Below, piece after piece: positions 8,108-17,433 of a DNA stretch of 64,000 bases (position 1 is the stretch's first letter; every line of letters starts with the position of its first letter). Both the position numbers and the translations under genes were made by a program. The notes under the pieces are model-generated. The model had not been told where the DNA came from, ran no database searches, and worked only from the letters and a program-made list of their open reading frames with translations. Location: positions 62,001 through 126,000 of the forward strand of contig NZ_CDDD01000013.1 of NCBI RefSeq assembly GCF_000820165.1, given 5' to 3'. The DNA is from Aeromonas taiwanensis (GTDB taxonomy: Bacteria > Pseudomonadota > Gammaproteobacteria > Enterobacterales > Aeromonadaceae).

Positions 8108-10990
8108 CTAGTGTGCCTCTGCCAGCAGGGACTGGCAGGCCGTCTCGTCGAGCTGCTCGGGGGCGAGGAAACGCCTGGCATAGTCGCGCCAGACGCCGCT
8201 CTCGATGAAGAGGGCGAACAGGGTCGGGTCTATGTGCTGCTCCTCTACCATTTTCTGCATGATGCCCAGGGACTGGGAGACAGTCTTGCCCGACTTGTAG
8301 GGGCGATCGCTCGCGGTCAGCGCCTCGAAGATGTCGGCGATGGCCATGATGCGGGCGGGAATGCTCATCTGCCCCCCCTGCAGCTGGCGTGGATAGCCGG
8401 TGCCATCCATCCGCTCGTGATGACCCCCGGCTATTTCGGGCACCTTGCTAAGGTGGCGGGGGAAGGGGAGGCGCTCCAGCATGCGGATGGTCTGGATGAT
8501 GTGCTCGTTGATCTTGTAGCGCTCCTCCTCGGTAAGGGTGCCGCGGCCGATGGCGAGGTTGTAGTGCTCCCCCCGGTTGTAGAGGTGGGTGGGCACCCTG
8601 ACCTTGAAGCCCCAGGGGTTGTTGCGGGCGAGGTTGTCCTGGTCCGGGCGGGGAATGAGGTGAACCGGCTTGTCGGCGAGCAGCTGCTCGCGGCAGGGCA
8701 GGGGGGAGGGGCCTGGATGGCGCTTTCTCTCCTCCTGGCTGATGCCGAGGCGATCGTCCAGGGTGCGCAGCCAGCTACGTTTGGCGATGGCATCCAGCCT
8801 GGCCAGCTTCTCCGGTGCCATCCACTCGCCTCCCAGGTTGCACTCGGCCACGAAGGCAAACTCCTCATCCAGGGTTTGCCAGTGGGATGCCAGCGCCTCC
8901 TCGGCCGCCTGCCGCTCCGAGGCTGGCAGTCTGGCCGCCAGGGCCTCGATGTGGGCATCGCGCTTGAGCACCTCGAAACGGGTGCGGATCTCGTGGATCC
9001 GGTCGTAGATGGTCTCCAGCTTGGTGGCCTTGTCGACCACGAACTCCGGGGTGGTCACCTTGCCGCAGTCGTGCAGCCAGCTCGCGATGTGAATGGCCTC
9101 CCACTCCTCGTCGTTGAGGTTAAAGTCTCTGAAGGGCCCCTGCTGCTGTGCACAGGCCGCCTCCGTCAACATTTTGGTCAGTTCGGGGACGCGCTGGCAG
9201 TGGCCGCCGGTGTAAGGGCTCTTGGCGTCGATGGCGCCTGCGATGAGCTCGATGAAGGCCTCCAGCAGCTGTTTCTGCTCTTCCAGCAGGCGCTGGTTTT
9301 CGATGGCGGAGGCGGACATGCCCGCCAGCGCCTCGATGAGGCTGATGCGTGAAACCAGCTCCCGGGGGGAGCAGTCCGGCAGCACCAGCAGCAGGCTGCC
9401 GATCAGCTCCTGGCGGTGGTTGTGAAGGGGTTCGACCAGCAGCTGGCAAGGGCCGGGGAAGGGGCCCCAGCCCACGAGGCAACGGTTCCACTGCTCCTCA
9501 TCGAGGCGGAGGCTGAGACGCTCCGTGTGATAGAGGCCGGCGAGCAGGGTATCCTGCCAGATCACCTGTTCGCAGGGCAGCGGCTGCCCCTGCCAGATGG
9601 CTTGAACGGCCTGCATCTGCTTCTTCTGCGCTAGGTAGAGGGCGCCTCCTTCCGCCTGGGCCGCGGACACGGTTTCATGGAGGATGCGGCTCAGCAGGGA
9701 GTCGAAGCGGTGTTCGGCCGTCAGTGCCCGTCCCATGCTCATGAAGTTGCCCAGGGTCAGCCGCATGCTGGACATGGCGCGGGCGAGATCGTCTATCTCC
9801 CGGATGGCCGAGCCGGGCTCCTTGCTCTGGCCAAAGTCGAATTGCTGGATCCGCTCGGCCTCTGCGGTCAAAGCCAGCAAGGGGGTGGCCGTCCGTCTGG
9901 CCACCAGCCAGATGACGGGCAGCAGCAGGAGCAGGCCGGCGAATGCCCAGGCCAGGTTGTGCAGGGCATCCTGGCGAGCCGGGGCGGTGAGCACCTTCGC
10001 CGGAACCAGCAGGGCGAGATAGAAGGGGGAGCCTTCCCCGAGGGAGGAGAGGTTGATCAGCCAGTCCTCCCCCTTGTCGGTGCTCAGGGTCAGCTCGGTA
10101 GGGTTGTGCAGCAGGGTGGGCTGGCTCGCCATCTCCTGTTGCAGCAGGGCCAGGACGGGATGCCTGAGGGCTGTCAGCATGGGCAGGCGGCTCAGCTGGT
10201 CGAAGCTCGGCAACTGTTTCGGGTCCGTGGCCAACAGGGTGCCGGCCTCGTCGAACAGCACCAGCTGGCTGTGGCTGGGAAGGGGCAGCTCGCCGATGAG
10301 GGAGGAGAGCCCCTCTACACCGGCATCCAGCCCGATCACTGCCCGGCGGTCATCGCTCTCCACCGCCAGGGTCATGCCAGGCTCCCGGGTGGTGAAGAAG
10401 AGGTAGGGGTGGGTCACTATGATGCCGGTGTTCCAGCGTGCCTGCTTGTACCAGCCGCGATCGCGGGGATCGAAGCGGTACTCCGGCATGGGGCGTCGCT
10501 CCAGCAGCCGCTGGCGCTGATCAAAATAGAGAAATTCCCCCCGACCCTGACTCAGGCTCTGGACCAGCAAACGGCTCTCGGCGGGCGGATTGTCCAGCGC
10601 CCCTTTCGCCCGTTCGGTCAGCTTGCGCACCAGGAAGAAATCACCATTGTCATAACCCACATAGATGGCGCCATAGCTGCTGCTGTTGGCCAGCACTTCA
10701 GCCAGCTGGGGCAGAAAGGCGAGGCGTGCCTCCAGGTCCGGCGTGGCAGAGAGCTGACCGCTGCGCAAGAGGCTCAGTGACATGCGCGCGGGGCGCTGGT
10801 TCAGCGTGATGGCCAGCGCCAGCTGCTCCCGATAGTGCTGGAAACTCTGTCGTTCGTGCGCCAGCCCCTGTTGCATGCCCTGCTGGAACTGCAGGAGGAT
10901 GAGGGCCCCTCCCAACACGGAGAAGAGCAGGATGAAAAGGGTGGCAATGTGTACGTAGAAGGGTTTGCGGCTGAGTTGTGTGCTTGTCAT
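8108..10990 (-). CDS. Membrane sensor HD-GYP protein (putative c-di-GMP phosphodiesterase)
   Basis: HD-GYP domains hydrolyse cyclic di-GMP. The 960-residue protein starts with a transmembrane helix (about 14-34), then a large periplasmic Cache-like sensor region, a second helix near 343-363, a HAMP-like linker, a GAF-like region (about 430-580) and a C-terminal HD-GYP domain. Visible catalytic motifs are GGHCQRV, HDCGK near residues 638-642, HHERMDGTGYP near 855-865 and ADIFEALTASDRPYK. The HD and HHE-GYP parts are about 215 residues apart, far more than the roughly 60 usual, so a large insertion splits the domain. The start has AAGGA upstream. The gene stands alone; the signal sensed is unknown. 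Confidence 0.9.
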   Translation of the reverse strand: MTSTQLSRKPFYVHIATLFILLFSVLGGALILLQFQQGMQQGLAHERQSFQHYREQLALAITLNQRPARMSLSLLRSGQLSATPDLEARLAFLPQLAEVLANSSSYGAIYVGYDNGDFFLVRKLTERAKGALDNPPAESRLLVQSLSQGRGEFLYFDQRQRLLERRPMPEYRFDPRDRGWYKQARWNTGIIVTHPYLFFTTREPGMTLAVESDDRRAVIGLDAGVEGLSSLIGELPLPSHSQLVLFDEAGTLLATDPKQLPSFDQLSRLPMLTALRHPVLALLQQEMASQPTLLHNPTELTLSTDKGEDWLINLSSLGEGSPFYLALLVPAKVLTAPARQDALHNLAWAFAGLLLLLPVIWLVARRTATPLLALTAEAERIQQFDFGQSKEPGSAIREIDDLARAMSSMRLTLGNFMSMGRALTAEHRFDSLLSRILHETVSAAQAEGGALYLAQKKQMQAVQAIWQGQPLPCEQVIWQDTLLAGLYHTERLSLRLDEEQWNRCLVGWGPFPGPCQLLVEPLHNHRQELIGSLLLVLPDCSPRELVSRISLIEALAGMSASAIENQRLLEEQKQLLEAFIELIAGAIDAKSPYTGGHCQRVPELTKMLTEAACAQQQGPFRDFNLNDEEWEAIHIASWLHDCGKVTTPEFVVDKATKLETIYDRIHEIRTRFEVLKRDAHIEALAARLPASERQAAEEALASHWQTLDEEFAFVAECNLGGEWMAPEKLARLDAIAKRSWLRTLDDRLGISQEERKRHPGPSPLPCREQLLADKPVHLIPRPDQDNLARNNPWGFKVRVPTHLYNRGEHYNLAIGRGTLTEEERYKINEHIIQTIRMLERLPFPRHLSKVPEIAGGHHERMDGTGYPRQLQGGQMSIPARIMAIADIFEALTASDRPYKSGKTVSQSLGIMQKMVEEQHIDPTLFALFIESGVWRDYARRFLAPEQLDETACQSLLAEAH

Positions 10991-11243
10991 GGACGGGTCC
11001 TTGTCCTCCGGCGATCGCGGTCATGATCGCCTATCAGTGTGCTCGCTTAATGACAAAAAGCATAGGGCCTGACGGGATGGAATGAGGCCTTAGTGACCTC
11101 TTTCGCAGCGCATAGTGAATGCGTACCGACGAGTGGACCGCTCGGGAACGTCTTGCCAGCCTGCTCCGGTCACGTGATTCATTCAGATATCTCGTGCTAC
11201 ATTGCTGCACTGGCAAATGCCCTGTGAATCAAAGGAGTGTCCC

Positions 11244-12233
11244 ATGTCTGTCGTTCCCTATTCCGTACTGGATCTGGTGCCCGTTCCCGAGGGCTCATGG
11301 CCGGCCGAGTCGTTTCGCCGCTCTCTGGACCTGGCCCGGCATGCGGAACGCTGGGGGTACCACCGCTACTGGCTGGCGGAACATCACAACATGCCGGGGA
11401 TCGCCAGTGCCGCCACCTCGGTGCTCATCGGCCATCTGGCGGGGGGCACCTCCACCCTGCGGATCGGTGCCGGTGGCATCATGTTGCCGAACCATTCGCC
11501 GCTGGTGATTGCCGAGCAGTTCGGCACGCTAAGCTCCCTTTACCCGGATCGCATCGATCTCGGCCTCGGCCGCGCTCCCGGGAGCGATCAGCGCACCATG
11601 CAGGCGCTGCGCCGGCAGCGCAGTGGCGAGGTGGACGATTTCCCGGCGGACGTGCGCGAGCTGATGGGTTACTTCGGGGACGAGATCGGCGCCGTCCAGG
11701 CGGTGCCGGGCCAGGGGCTGCACGTCCCCATCTGGCTGCTGGGCTCCAGTCTCTACAGCGCCCAGCTGGCGGCAGCCATGGGGCTGCCGTTCGGCTTTGC
11801 CTCCCATTTTGCCCCCGGTCTGTTGCTCCAGGCGCTGGAGCTTTATCGCACCCAGTATCGCCCCTCGGTTCGCTGGCCCAAGCCCTATGCCGTGGTCTGC
11901 GTCAACCTGATCGCCGCCGACAGCGAACAGGAGGCCCGCTTCCAGTTCACCACGGTACAGCAACAGTTCCTGCGCCTCTACCGAGGGGATGCCGGCAAGC
12001 TGCCGCAGCCGGTGCAGGCGCTGGGGGAGGAGTGGTCCCCCCGGGAACTGATGGCGATGGAGCAGACCCTGGCCCGCTCCCTGGTGGGGGATCCGGAGCG
12101 GGTACGCCACGGTCTCAAGGCCCTGCTGGCGGAAACCGGGGCTGACGAACTGATGTTCAACGGGCCCATCGTGGATCATCAGGCCAGGCTGCGCTCCTTC
12201 GAGATTGGCGCCGAGCTGATGCAGGGGCTGTAG
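11244..12233 (+). CDS. LLM-class flavin-dependent oxidoreductase (luciferase-like)
   Basis: This 329-residue protein has the bacterial luciferase-like monooxygenase fold, with signature stretches such as [33 protein letters not shown] and [11 protein letters not shown]. It resembles the E. coli YhbW group, whose substrate is not established. The ATG at 11244 was chosen because AAAGGAG lies seven bases upstream and the product begins [14 protein letters not shown], usual for this family. It is a single gene with no obvious functional partner next to it. Confidence 0.88.
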   Translation: MSVVPYSVLDLVPVPEGSWPAESFRRSLDLARHAERWGYHRYWLAEHHNMPGIASAATSVLIGHLAGGTSTLRIGAGGIMLPNHSPLVIAEQFGTLSSLYPDRIDLGLGRAPGSDQRTMQALRRQRSGEVDDFPADVRELMGYFGDEIGAVQAVPGQGLHVPIWLLGSSLYSAQLAAAMGLPFGFASHFAPGLLLQALELYRTQYRPSVRWPKPYAVVCVNLIAADSEQEARFQFTTVQQQFLRLYRGDAGKLPQPVQALGEEWSPRELMAMEQTLARSLVGDPERVRHGLKALLAETGADELMFNGPIVDHQARLRSFEIGAELMQGL

Positions 12234-12481
12234 GCCAGCCCTTTGGACCTGTTTCGTTCCCATGCCGGGTCGCCCGGCTGGATGCGCAGCCGGATCCGCT
12301 TTGCGGCGAGACCCCGCATGGCGGGCCTGGCCCTGTCTGGTTTCATGGACGAAAGATCGGCTGTGAACAATCCTAATTGTCTGATTTTAAAAGTAAGTCA
12401 GGTAAGTGTCGGCTCTCTGTCGTGTCTCTCGTTCGGCTCTGTCCCTATGCTGGTCCTGTCAATCACCACAAGGAGCACAAG

Positions 12482-12967
12482 ATGATCGTCAGGAAGTTGA
12501 GATTGCAACGGGGATGGTCCCAGGAACAGCTGGCGACCCTGACTGGCCTGAGCGTTCGCACCATCCAGCGGATAGAGCAGGGACAGTCACCCGGACTGGA
12601 ATCCCTCAAGGCCCTGGCCGCCGTCTTCGAGCTCGATGTGATCCAACTGCAGGAGAGCGAGATGAGAGGAAACGAAGTGGACGGTCGGGAAGCAGTGTCA
12701 GTGGCGCGGGATGAGCGGGAGGCGATGAAGTTCGTGGAGGGGTTGCGGGGCTTCTATGGTCACCTCATCAGCTATGTGCTGGTGATAGGGGGGCTGTTCG
12801 TCATCAACTACCTGAGCAATCCGGACTACATCTGGGCCTGGTGGCCCATGCTGGGGTGGGGGCTGGGGCTGGCTTCCCACGCCATCAATCTGTTCCAGCC
12901 GTTCAGGCTGTTCGGCCCGGAGTGGGAGCGGCGCCAGATTGAGAAGCGGCTGGGGCGCAGGCTATAG
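12482..12967 (+). CDS. XRE-type HTH regulator with C-terminal 2TM membrane domain
   Basis: The 161-residue protein joins an N-terminal Cro/C1-type helix-turn-helix (residues about 1-55, with WSQEQLATLTGLSVRTIQRIEQG) to a C-terminal pair of hydrophobic helices (about 90-135) of the 2TM type. This implies a DNA-binding domain tethered to the inner membrane. The ATG at 12482 follows an AAGGAG ribosome binding site; the frame is open further upstream but without a good start signal. The target genes are unknown; autoregulation would be typical. It is followed by a strong terminator. Confidence 0.85.
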   Translation: MIVRKLRLQRGWSQEQLATLTGLSVRTIQRIEQGQSPGLESLKALAAVFELDVIQLQESEMRGNEVDGREAVSVARDEREAMKFVEGLRGFYGHLISYVLVIGGLFVINYLSNPDYIWAWWPMLGWGLGLASHAINLFQPFRLFGPEWERRQIEKRLGRRL

Positions 12968-12984
12968 CCTTGTGGGTTGTGATA

Positions 12985-13024
12985 ACAAGACGGGCCCGGT
13001 GATGCCGGGCCCGTCTTGTTTTTT
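12985..13024. terminator. Terminator between the XRE-2TM gene and apaH
   Basis: A long GC-rich stem (ACAAGACGGGCCCGG with CCGGGCCCGTCTTGT) is followed by T residues in the plus direction. The minus direction also runs into T residues, so it may act for both convergent units. Confidence 0.88.
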
Positions 13025-13118
13025 CGCCCCTGACTGGTGTTTGCTGCCTGGCAAAGGCTAGGCGGGAGTCCTGTGATTGTGCCGGAGCGTCAGGCACAGC
13101 TGGGCTAGGCCCAGATCC

Positions 13119-13940
13119 TTACTTGGCATAGACAGGGCAGGGCGTCGCTATCAGGGCGTCGTCCTCGTAGCGCCACAGGGTGAGACTGTTGCCCCAGACG
13201 CAGCCGGTATCCAGCCCCTTGATGTCGTCCTTGCCGGTCTTGCCCATCAGTGCCGCCCAGTGGCCAAACACCAGTATGGGGTCATCCACATGGTGCTCGC
13301 GCTGCTCGAACCAGGGGCGCAGGCCCGGGGTCGATTCGGTGGGGCCCTTCTTGCATTTGAAGTCGAGCCGGCCATCGAAGTAGCAAAAGCGCATGCGGGT
13401 GAAGCTGTTGATGATGTAGCGGTAGCGCTCTATCCCCAGCAGACCCTCGTCCCAGCTGTCTGGCTGGTCCCCGTACATGTTGTGCAGCAGCCAGCTGTAC
13501 TGATCCCCGCGCAGCAGGGTCTCCACTTCCCGCGCACAGCTGCGAGCGGTGTGGGCATCCCAGGCGGGGGAGAGACCGGCGTGGATCATCATGATGGGCA
13601 GATCGGGGTGCTCAGCCAGCAGCGGCCGGTGACGCAGCCACTCCAGCAGCTCGTCCCGATCCGGTGCTTCCATCAGTTCCTGCAGCTTGTCCTTCTTCTT
13701 GAGGGGCGCGACCCCGTGGGCCACGGCCAACAGGTGCAGGTCATGGTTGCCGAGCACGGTCACGGCCTGTTGTCCCAGTGACTTGACGAAGCGCAGGGTG
13801 TTGAGAGAGTCCGGGCCGCGGGCGACGAGATCACCGCACAGCCAGAGCACGTCGTTATCGAAGTCGAACTCGGCAAGATCCAGCAGGCGGCGCAAGTCGT
13901 CGTAGCAGCCCTGGATATCGCCGACGAAACAGTTCGCCAT
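13119..13940 (-). CDS. apaH: Symmetrical bis(5'-nucleosyl)-tetraphosphatase ApaH
   Basis: ApaH cleaves diadenosine tetraphosphate to two ADP and also decaps Np4-capped RNA. The 273-residue protein shows the metallophosphatase motifs GDIQGC near the start, GDLVARGP, GNHD and HAGLSPAWD. It is the last gene of the lptD-surA-pdxA-rsmA-apaG-apaH operon and begins six bases after apaG. Length and order match E. coli. Confidence 0.97.
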   Translation of the reverse strand: MANCFVGDIQGCYDDLRRLLDLAEFDFDNDVLWLCGDLVARGPDSLNTLRFVKSLGQQAVTVLGNHDLHLLAVAHGVAPLKKKDKLQELMEAPDRDELLEWLRHRPLLAEHPDLPIMMIHAGLSPAWDAHTARSCAREVETLLRGDQYSWLLHNMYGDQPDSWDEGLLGIERYRYIINSFTRMRFCYFDGRLDFKCKKGPTESTPGLRPWFEQREHHVDDPILVFGHWAALMGKTGKDDIKGLDTGCVWGNSLTLWRYEDDALIATPCPVYAK

Positions 13941-13946
13941 GAAACC

Positions 13947-14309
13947 TCAGTTGATAATGTTTGGAATGGCCAGTGTGAAGGGGGCGATGGGCGCCTCGAA
14001 TTGCTGGCCAGATTCATCTTGCAGGATGTAGCTGCCTTCCATCACGCCGAGCGGCGTGGCGAGCGGCACGCCGCTCTGGTAGGTGAAGGTCTCGCCTGGG
14101 GCGATCAGGGGTTGTTCACCGACAACCCCGGGCCCTTCCACTTCCTGCATCTTGCCATTGGCGTCCGTGATGAGCCAGCGTCGATGCAGCAGCTGCACCG
14201 TGCCCGGACCCAGGTTCTCTATCTCGATGCGATAGAGAAAATGGTAAGGGTCTGCGGTCCCTGCCACATAGCTGGGGTGGGGGCGGACCAGGATCCGGGC
14301 TTTCGTCAT
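13947..14309 (-). CDS. apaG: ApaG (DUF525 family)
   Basis: The 120-residue protein has a fibronectin-like ApaG fold, with typical stretches YRIEIENLG, LLHRRWLITDANG and VEGPGVVGEQPLIAPGE. Its biochemical role is uncertain; it is linked genetically to ApaH and to Co2+ resistance. The start at 14309 (MTKARILVRPHPSY) lies five bases after the rsmA stop and gives the normal family length; the longer open frame overlaps rsmA and was rejected. Confidence 0.95.
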   Translation of the reverse strand: MTKARILVRPHPSYVAGTADPYHFLYRIEIENLGPGTVQLLHRRWLITDANGKMQEVEGPGVVGEQPLIAPGETFTYQSGVPLATPLGVMEGSYILQDESGQQFEAPIAPFTLAIPNIIN

Positions 14310-14313
14310 GGGA

Positions 14314-15126
14314 TCAGGCCTGCTGCTGATCGGCCAGCCAGTTGGCGATCGTGACGAACTGCTCGAGGGAGAGGTTCTCCGGTCGCAGGTTGCCATCGAT
14401 GCCAAGCTCGGTCAGCTGGGCGTCTGTGATGAAGTTGGCGAAGCTGTTGCGGATGGTCTTGCGACGCTGGCCGAAGCCCTCGGTGCAGACCCGGTTCAGG
14501 CAGCGGATATCCTTCGCGACTATGGTCGGGTTCTTGTGCGGCACCAGGCGTACCACGGCGGAGTCCACCTTGGGTGCCGGCTTGAAGGCGCCAGGGCCCA
14601 CTTCCAGCACCGGGATCACCTGGCAGTAGTACTGGGTCATCACGCTCAGGCGGCCATAGGCCTTGCTGCCCGGACCAGCGGCCAGACGCAGTACCACCTC
14701 TTTTTGCAGCATGAAGTGCATGTCTTCCACCCGTTCGGCGAACTCGCACAGGTGGAAGATGAGCGGGGTGGAGATGTTGTAGGGCAGGTTGCCGAAGATA
14801 CGAAGCGGCCCCTTGCCTTCCCCCATCAGGGTGCTGAAGTCGAAGCGCATGGCATCGGCCTCGATGACGGTTAATTTGTCTTTAAGAGTGGGGTGATCGC
14901 GCAGGCGTGCGGCGAGATCCCGGTCCAGCTCGACCACGGTCATCTTGTCCATCTGGGCGGCGACCGGTTCGGTTAGCGCCGCCAGACCCGGCCCGATCTC
15001 CACCAGGTTCTGACCTGGCTGGGGGTTGATGGCGGCCACTATCTGGTCGATCACATAACGGTCGTGCAAGAAGTTCTGACCGAAACGCTTACGGGCCGTG
15101 TGGCCCATGTGCACCTTACTGCTCAT
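14314..15126 (-). CDS. rsmA: 16S rRNA (adenine1518/1519-N6)-dimethyltransferase RsmA/KsgA
   Basis: RsmA dimethylates A1518 and A1519 of 16S rRNA late in 30S assembly. The 270-residue protein carries the entry stretch [12 protein letters not shown], the SAM-binding [12 protein letters not shown] and the catalytic NLPYNIS motif. The start at 15126 (MSSKVHMGH) overlaps the pdxA stop by 11 bases, matching the coupled pdxA-ksgA arrangement in E. coli; an internal ATG six codons later is possible. Confidence 0.97.
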   Translation of the reverse strand: MSSKVHMGHTARKRFGQNFLHDRYVIDQIVAAINPQPGQNLVEIGPGLAALTEPVAAQMDKMTVVELDRDLAARLRDHPTLKDKLTVIEADAMRFDFSTLMGEGKGPLRIFGNLPYNISTPLIFHLCEFAERVEDMHFMLQKEVVLRLAAGPGSKAYGRLSVMTQYYCQVIPVLEVGPGAFKPAPKVDSAVVRLVPHKNPTIVAKDIRCLNRVCTEGFGQRRKTIRNSFANFITDAQLTELGIDGNLRPENLSLEQFVTIANWLADQQQA

Positions 15127-16111
15127 ATCTTTTTTTCTCTACCATCTGGATGGCGTGGTTGATCGCGGTGATCAGGCTGCCGGGATCGGCCAGGCCCTTG
15201 CCTGCCAGATCCAGCGCGGTGCCGTGATCCACCGAAGTACGGATGAATGGAAGTCCGAGGGTGATGTTGACCGAGTTGCCAAAGCCCTTGTATTTGAGCA
15301 CGGGCAGCCCCTGGTCGTGGTACATGGCGAGTACCGCATCCGCATCCTTGAGGTATTTGTCCTGGAACAGGGTATCGGCCGGCAGGGGGCCGACGAGATC
15401 GATCCCCTCCTGGCGCAGAGCGGCCAGAGCGGGTTCGATCACCTCGATCTCTTCACGACCGAGGTGCCCCCCTTCCCCGGCGTGGGGGTTGAGGCCGCAG
15501 ACGTAAATCCGGGGCTGTTCGATGCCGAACTTGCGCTTGAGATCCGCATCCAGGATGCGGATCACCTTGCCAAGGCGCTCCTCTGTGATGGCCTTGGCCA
15601 CATAGGCCAGCGGGATGTGGGTGGTTGCAAGCGCCACCCGCAGCCCTTCGGTGGCCAGCAGCATCACCACGTCGGCGGTGTCGGACTGCTGGGCGAAGAA
15701 CTCGGTGTGGCCGCTGAACGACACGCCCGCCTGGTTGATGATCCCCTTGTGCACCGGCCCGGTCACCACGGCGGCAAACTCGCCGCTCAGGTTGCCGTCG
15801 CAGGCCCGTTGCAGGGTGGCTAGCACATAGGCGCCGTTACCTTCGTCGAGTATGCCCGGCACCGCAGGGGCGCCAAGGGGCACGGTGCAGATGCTCAGGG
15901 TCCCCGCCCGCTGGGGGCGGGCAGGGGCCGTGGCGTCATAAGGTTCCAGCTCGACAGACAGCCCCAGCAGGGCTGCCCGCTCTTGCAACAGGGCGGGATC
16001 GGCGATCACCACCAGTTGATGGGGCCAGTCCCGCTGGGCGATGTGCAGCACCAGATCCGGGCCTATGCCCGCCGGCTCACCCGGGGTGATGGCAAGACGA
16101 TGACAGCTCAT
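15116..16111 (-). CDS. pdxA: 4-hydroxythreonine-4-phosphate dehydrogenase PdxA
   Basis: PdxA oxidises 4-phosphohydroxy-L-threonine in the DXP-dependent pyridoxal phosphate pathway. The 331-residue protein opens with [13 protein letters not shown] and contains [17 protein letters not shown] and the metal-binding [16 protein letters not shown] region. It starts on the last base of the surA stop codon, so translation is coupled to surA, and overlaps rsmA downstream. Confidence 0.97.
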   Translation of the reverse strand: MSCHRLAITPGEPAGIGPDLVLHIAQRDWPHQLVVIADPALLQERAALLGLSVELEPYDATAPARPQRAGTLSICTVPLGAPAVPGILDEGNGAYVLATLQRACDGNLSGEFAAVVTGPVHKGIINQAGVSFSGHTEFFAQQSDTADVVMLLATEGLRVALATTHIPLAYVAKAITEERLGKVIRILDADLKRKFGIEQPRIYVCGLNPHAGEGGHLGREEIEVIEPALAALRQEGIDLVGPLPADTLFQDKYLKDADAVLAMYHDQGLPVLKYKGFGNSVNITLGLPFIRTSVDHGTALDLAGKGLADPGSLITAINHAIQMVEKKRYEQ

Positions 16112-17409
16112 CAGTTCGGTTCGATCTGGATGTAGGCTTCGTCACGCAGCTCATCCAGCCAGGACTGGGACTCTTCGGCGAAGCGGCGGTTGAAGATGAG
16201 CTGGTAGGCTCGCTGCTCCTGGGCCTTGCCGGTGGCGTCCTGGCTGCGGCGATCCTCCAGCTGGACGATGTGCCAGCCGTGGGTGGTGCGGAAGGGTTCG
16301 CTGATCTGGCCAGGTTGCAGGCGGCCCACCATGTCGCGGAACTCCGGCACGTAGACGTTGGGATCAGACCAGCCCAGCTCGCCGCCCTGTACCGCGGAAC
16401 CCGGATCCTCGGAGTACTTCTCCGCCATGCTGGCGAAGCTCGCCTTGCCGCTCTTGATGTCGTGCAGGATGCCGTCCAGGGTGCTCTTGGCCTTCTCCTC
16501 GCTCAGGATGATGGAGGGCTTGATCAGGATGTGACGGGCCTTCACCTCGGTCTGCATCACCTGCTGCTGACCCTTGGTGTCGAAGATCTTGACGATGTGC
16601 AGACCGGCACCGGAGCGCAGCGGGCCGACGATGTCGCCTTTCTTGGCGCCCTGTACCGCTTCGGCCATCAGGGTGGGCATCTCCTGCGGGCTCATCCAGC
16701 CCCAGTCACCCCCTTCCAGGGCCTTGGGACCGTTACTCTCGGCGATGGCCAGCTTGCGGAAATCCGCCCCCTCTTTCAGGGCGGCGAGGATGCGTTCGAT
16801 CTTGGCCTTGGCGGCGTTGAGCTGTTCGGCATTCGGGTTATCCGGCAGGGCAACCTGGATGTGGCCGATATGGAACTCGGTCTGCTGCTGGCCCTGCTTG
16901 CTCAGCGCCTCGACCACCTGCTTGACCTCCTGATCGGAGATGTTGATGCGGCGACGCACCTGGCTGCGGCGGACTTCGTTCATCAGGATCTCGCGACGCA
17001 CCTCTTCCCGGTACTGGGCATAGGTCAGCCCTTCCCGATCCAGCTGGGCACGCAGCTGCTCCAGGGTCATCTTGTTGTCGGCGGCGATGCTCTGGATGGC
17101 CTGCTCCAGCTGGGTGTCACTGATCTTGAGCCCCTGGCGCTCCGCCAGTTGCAGCTGCAGGCTCTCCTGGATCAGGCGGTCCAGCGCCTGCTTGCGCAGG
17201 GTGACGTCATCGGGCAGGGACTGGCCACTCTCCTGGGCGGATGCCTTCACCTTCTGTACTAGGGCTTCCTGCTGACTGGCCAGCACCACGTCCTTGTTGA
17301 CCACGGCCAGCACCTTGTCCATCAGCTCGGGGGCGGCGAAGGCGCCCTGGCTCATGACACCGAACAGGCCTGCGGTCAGCAGGGAAATCAACGTCTTCTT
17401 CATATCCAT
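16111..17409 (-). CDS. surA: Periplasmic peptidyl-prolyl isomerase and chaperone SurA
   Basis: SurA is the main periplasmic chaperone for outer-membrane proteins, including LptD encoded just upstream. The 432-residue precursor has a signal peptide (about 1-25, ending GAFA), the N-terminal chaperone module, two parvulin domains (marked by [10 protein letters not shown] and ARHILIKPS, each with a downstream GGDWGW or GGELGW turn) and a short C-terminal helix. A start two codons downstream is equally possible. It follows lptD by 24 bases. Confidence 0.97.
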   Translation of the reverse strand: MDMKKTLISLLTAGLFGVMSQGAFAAPELMDKVLAVVNKDVVLASQQEALVQKVKASAQESGQSLPDDVTLRKQALDRLIQESLQLQLAERQGLKISDTQLEQAIQSIAADNKMTLEQLRAQLDREGLTYAQYREEVRREILMNEVRRSQVRRRINISDQEVKQVVEALSKQGQQQTEFHIGHIQVALPDNPNAEQLNAAKAKIERILAALKEGADFRKLAIAESNGPKALEGGDWGWMSPQEMPTLMAEAVQGAKKGDIVGPLRSGAGLHIVKIFDTKGQQQVMQTEVKARHILIKPSIILSEEKAKSTLDGILHDIKSGKASFASMAEKYSEDPGSAVQGGELGWSDPNVYVPEFRDMVGRLQPGQISEPFRTTHGWHIVQLEDRRSQDATGKAQEQRAYQLIFNRRFAEESQSWLDELRDEAYIQIEPN

Positions 17410-17433
17410 CTCTCAAGGCGTTTGCCAGACCGG

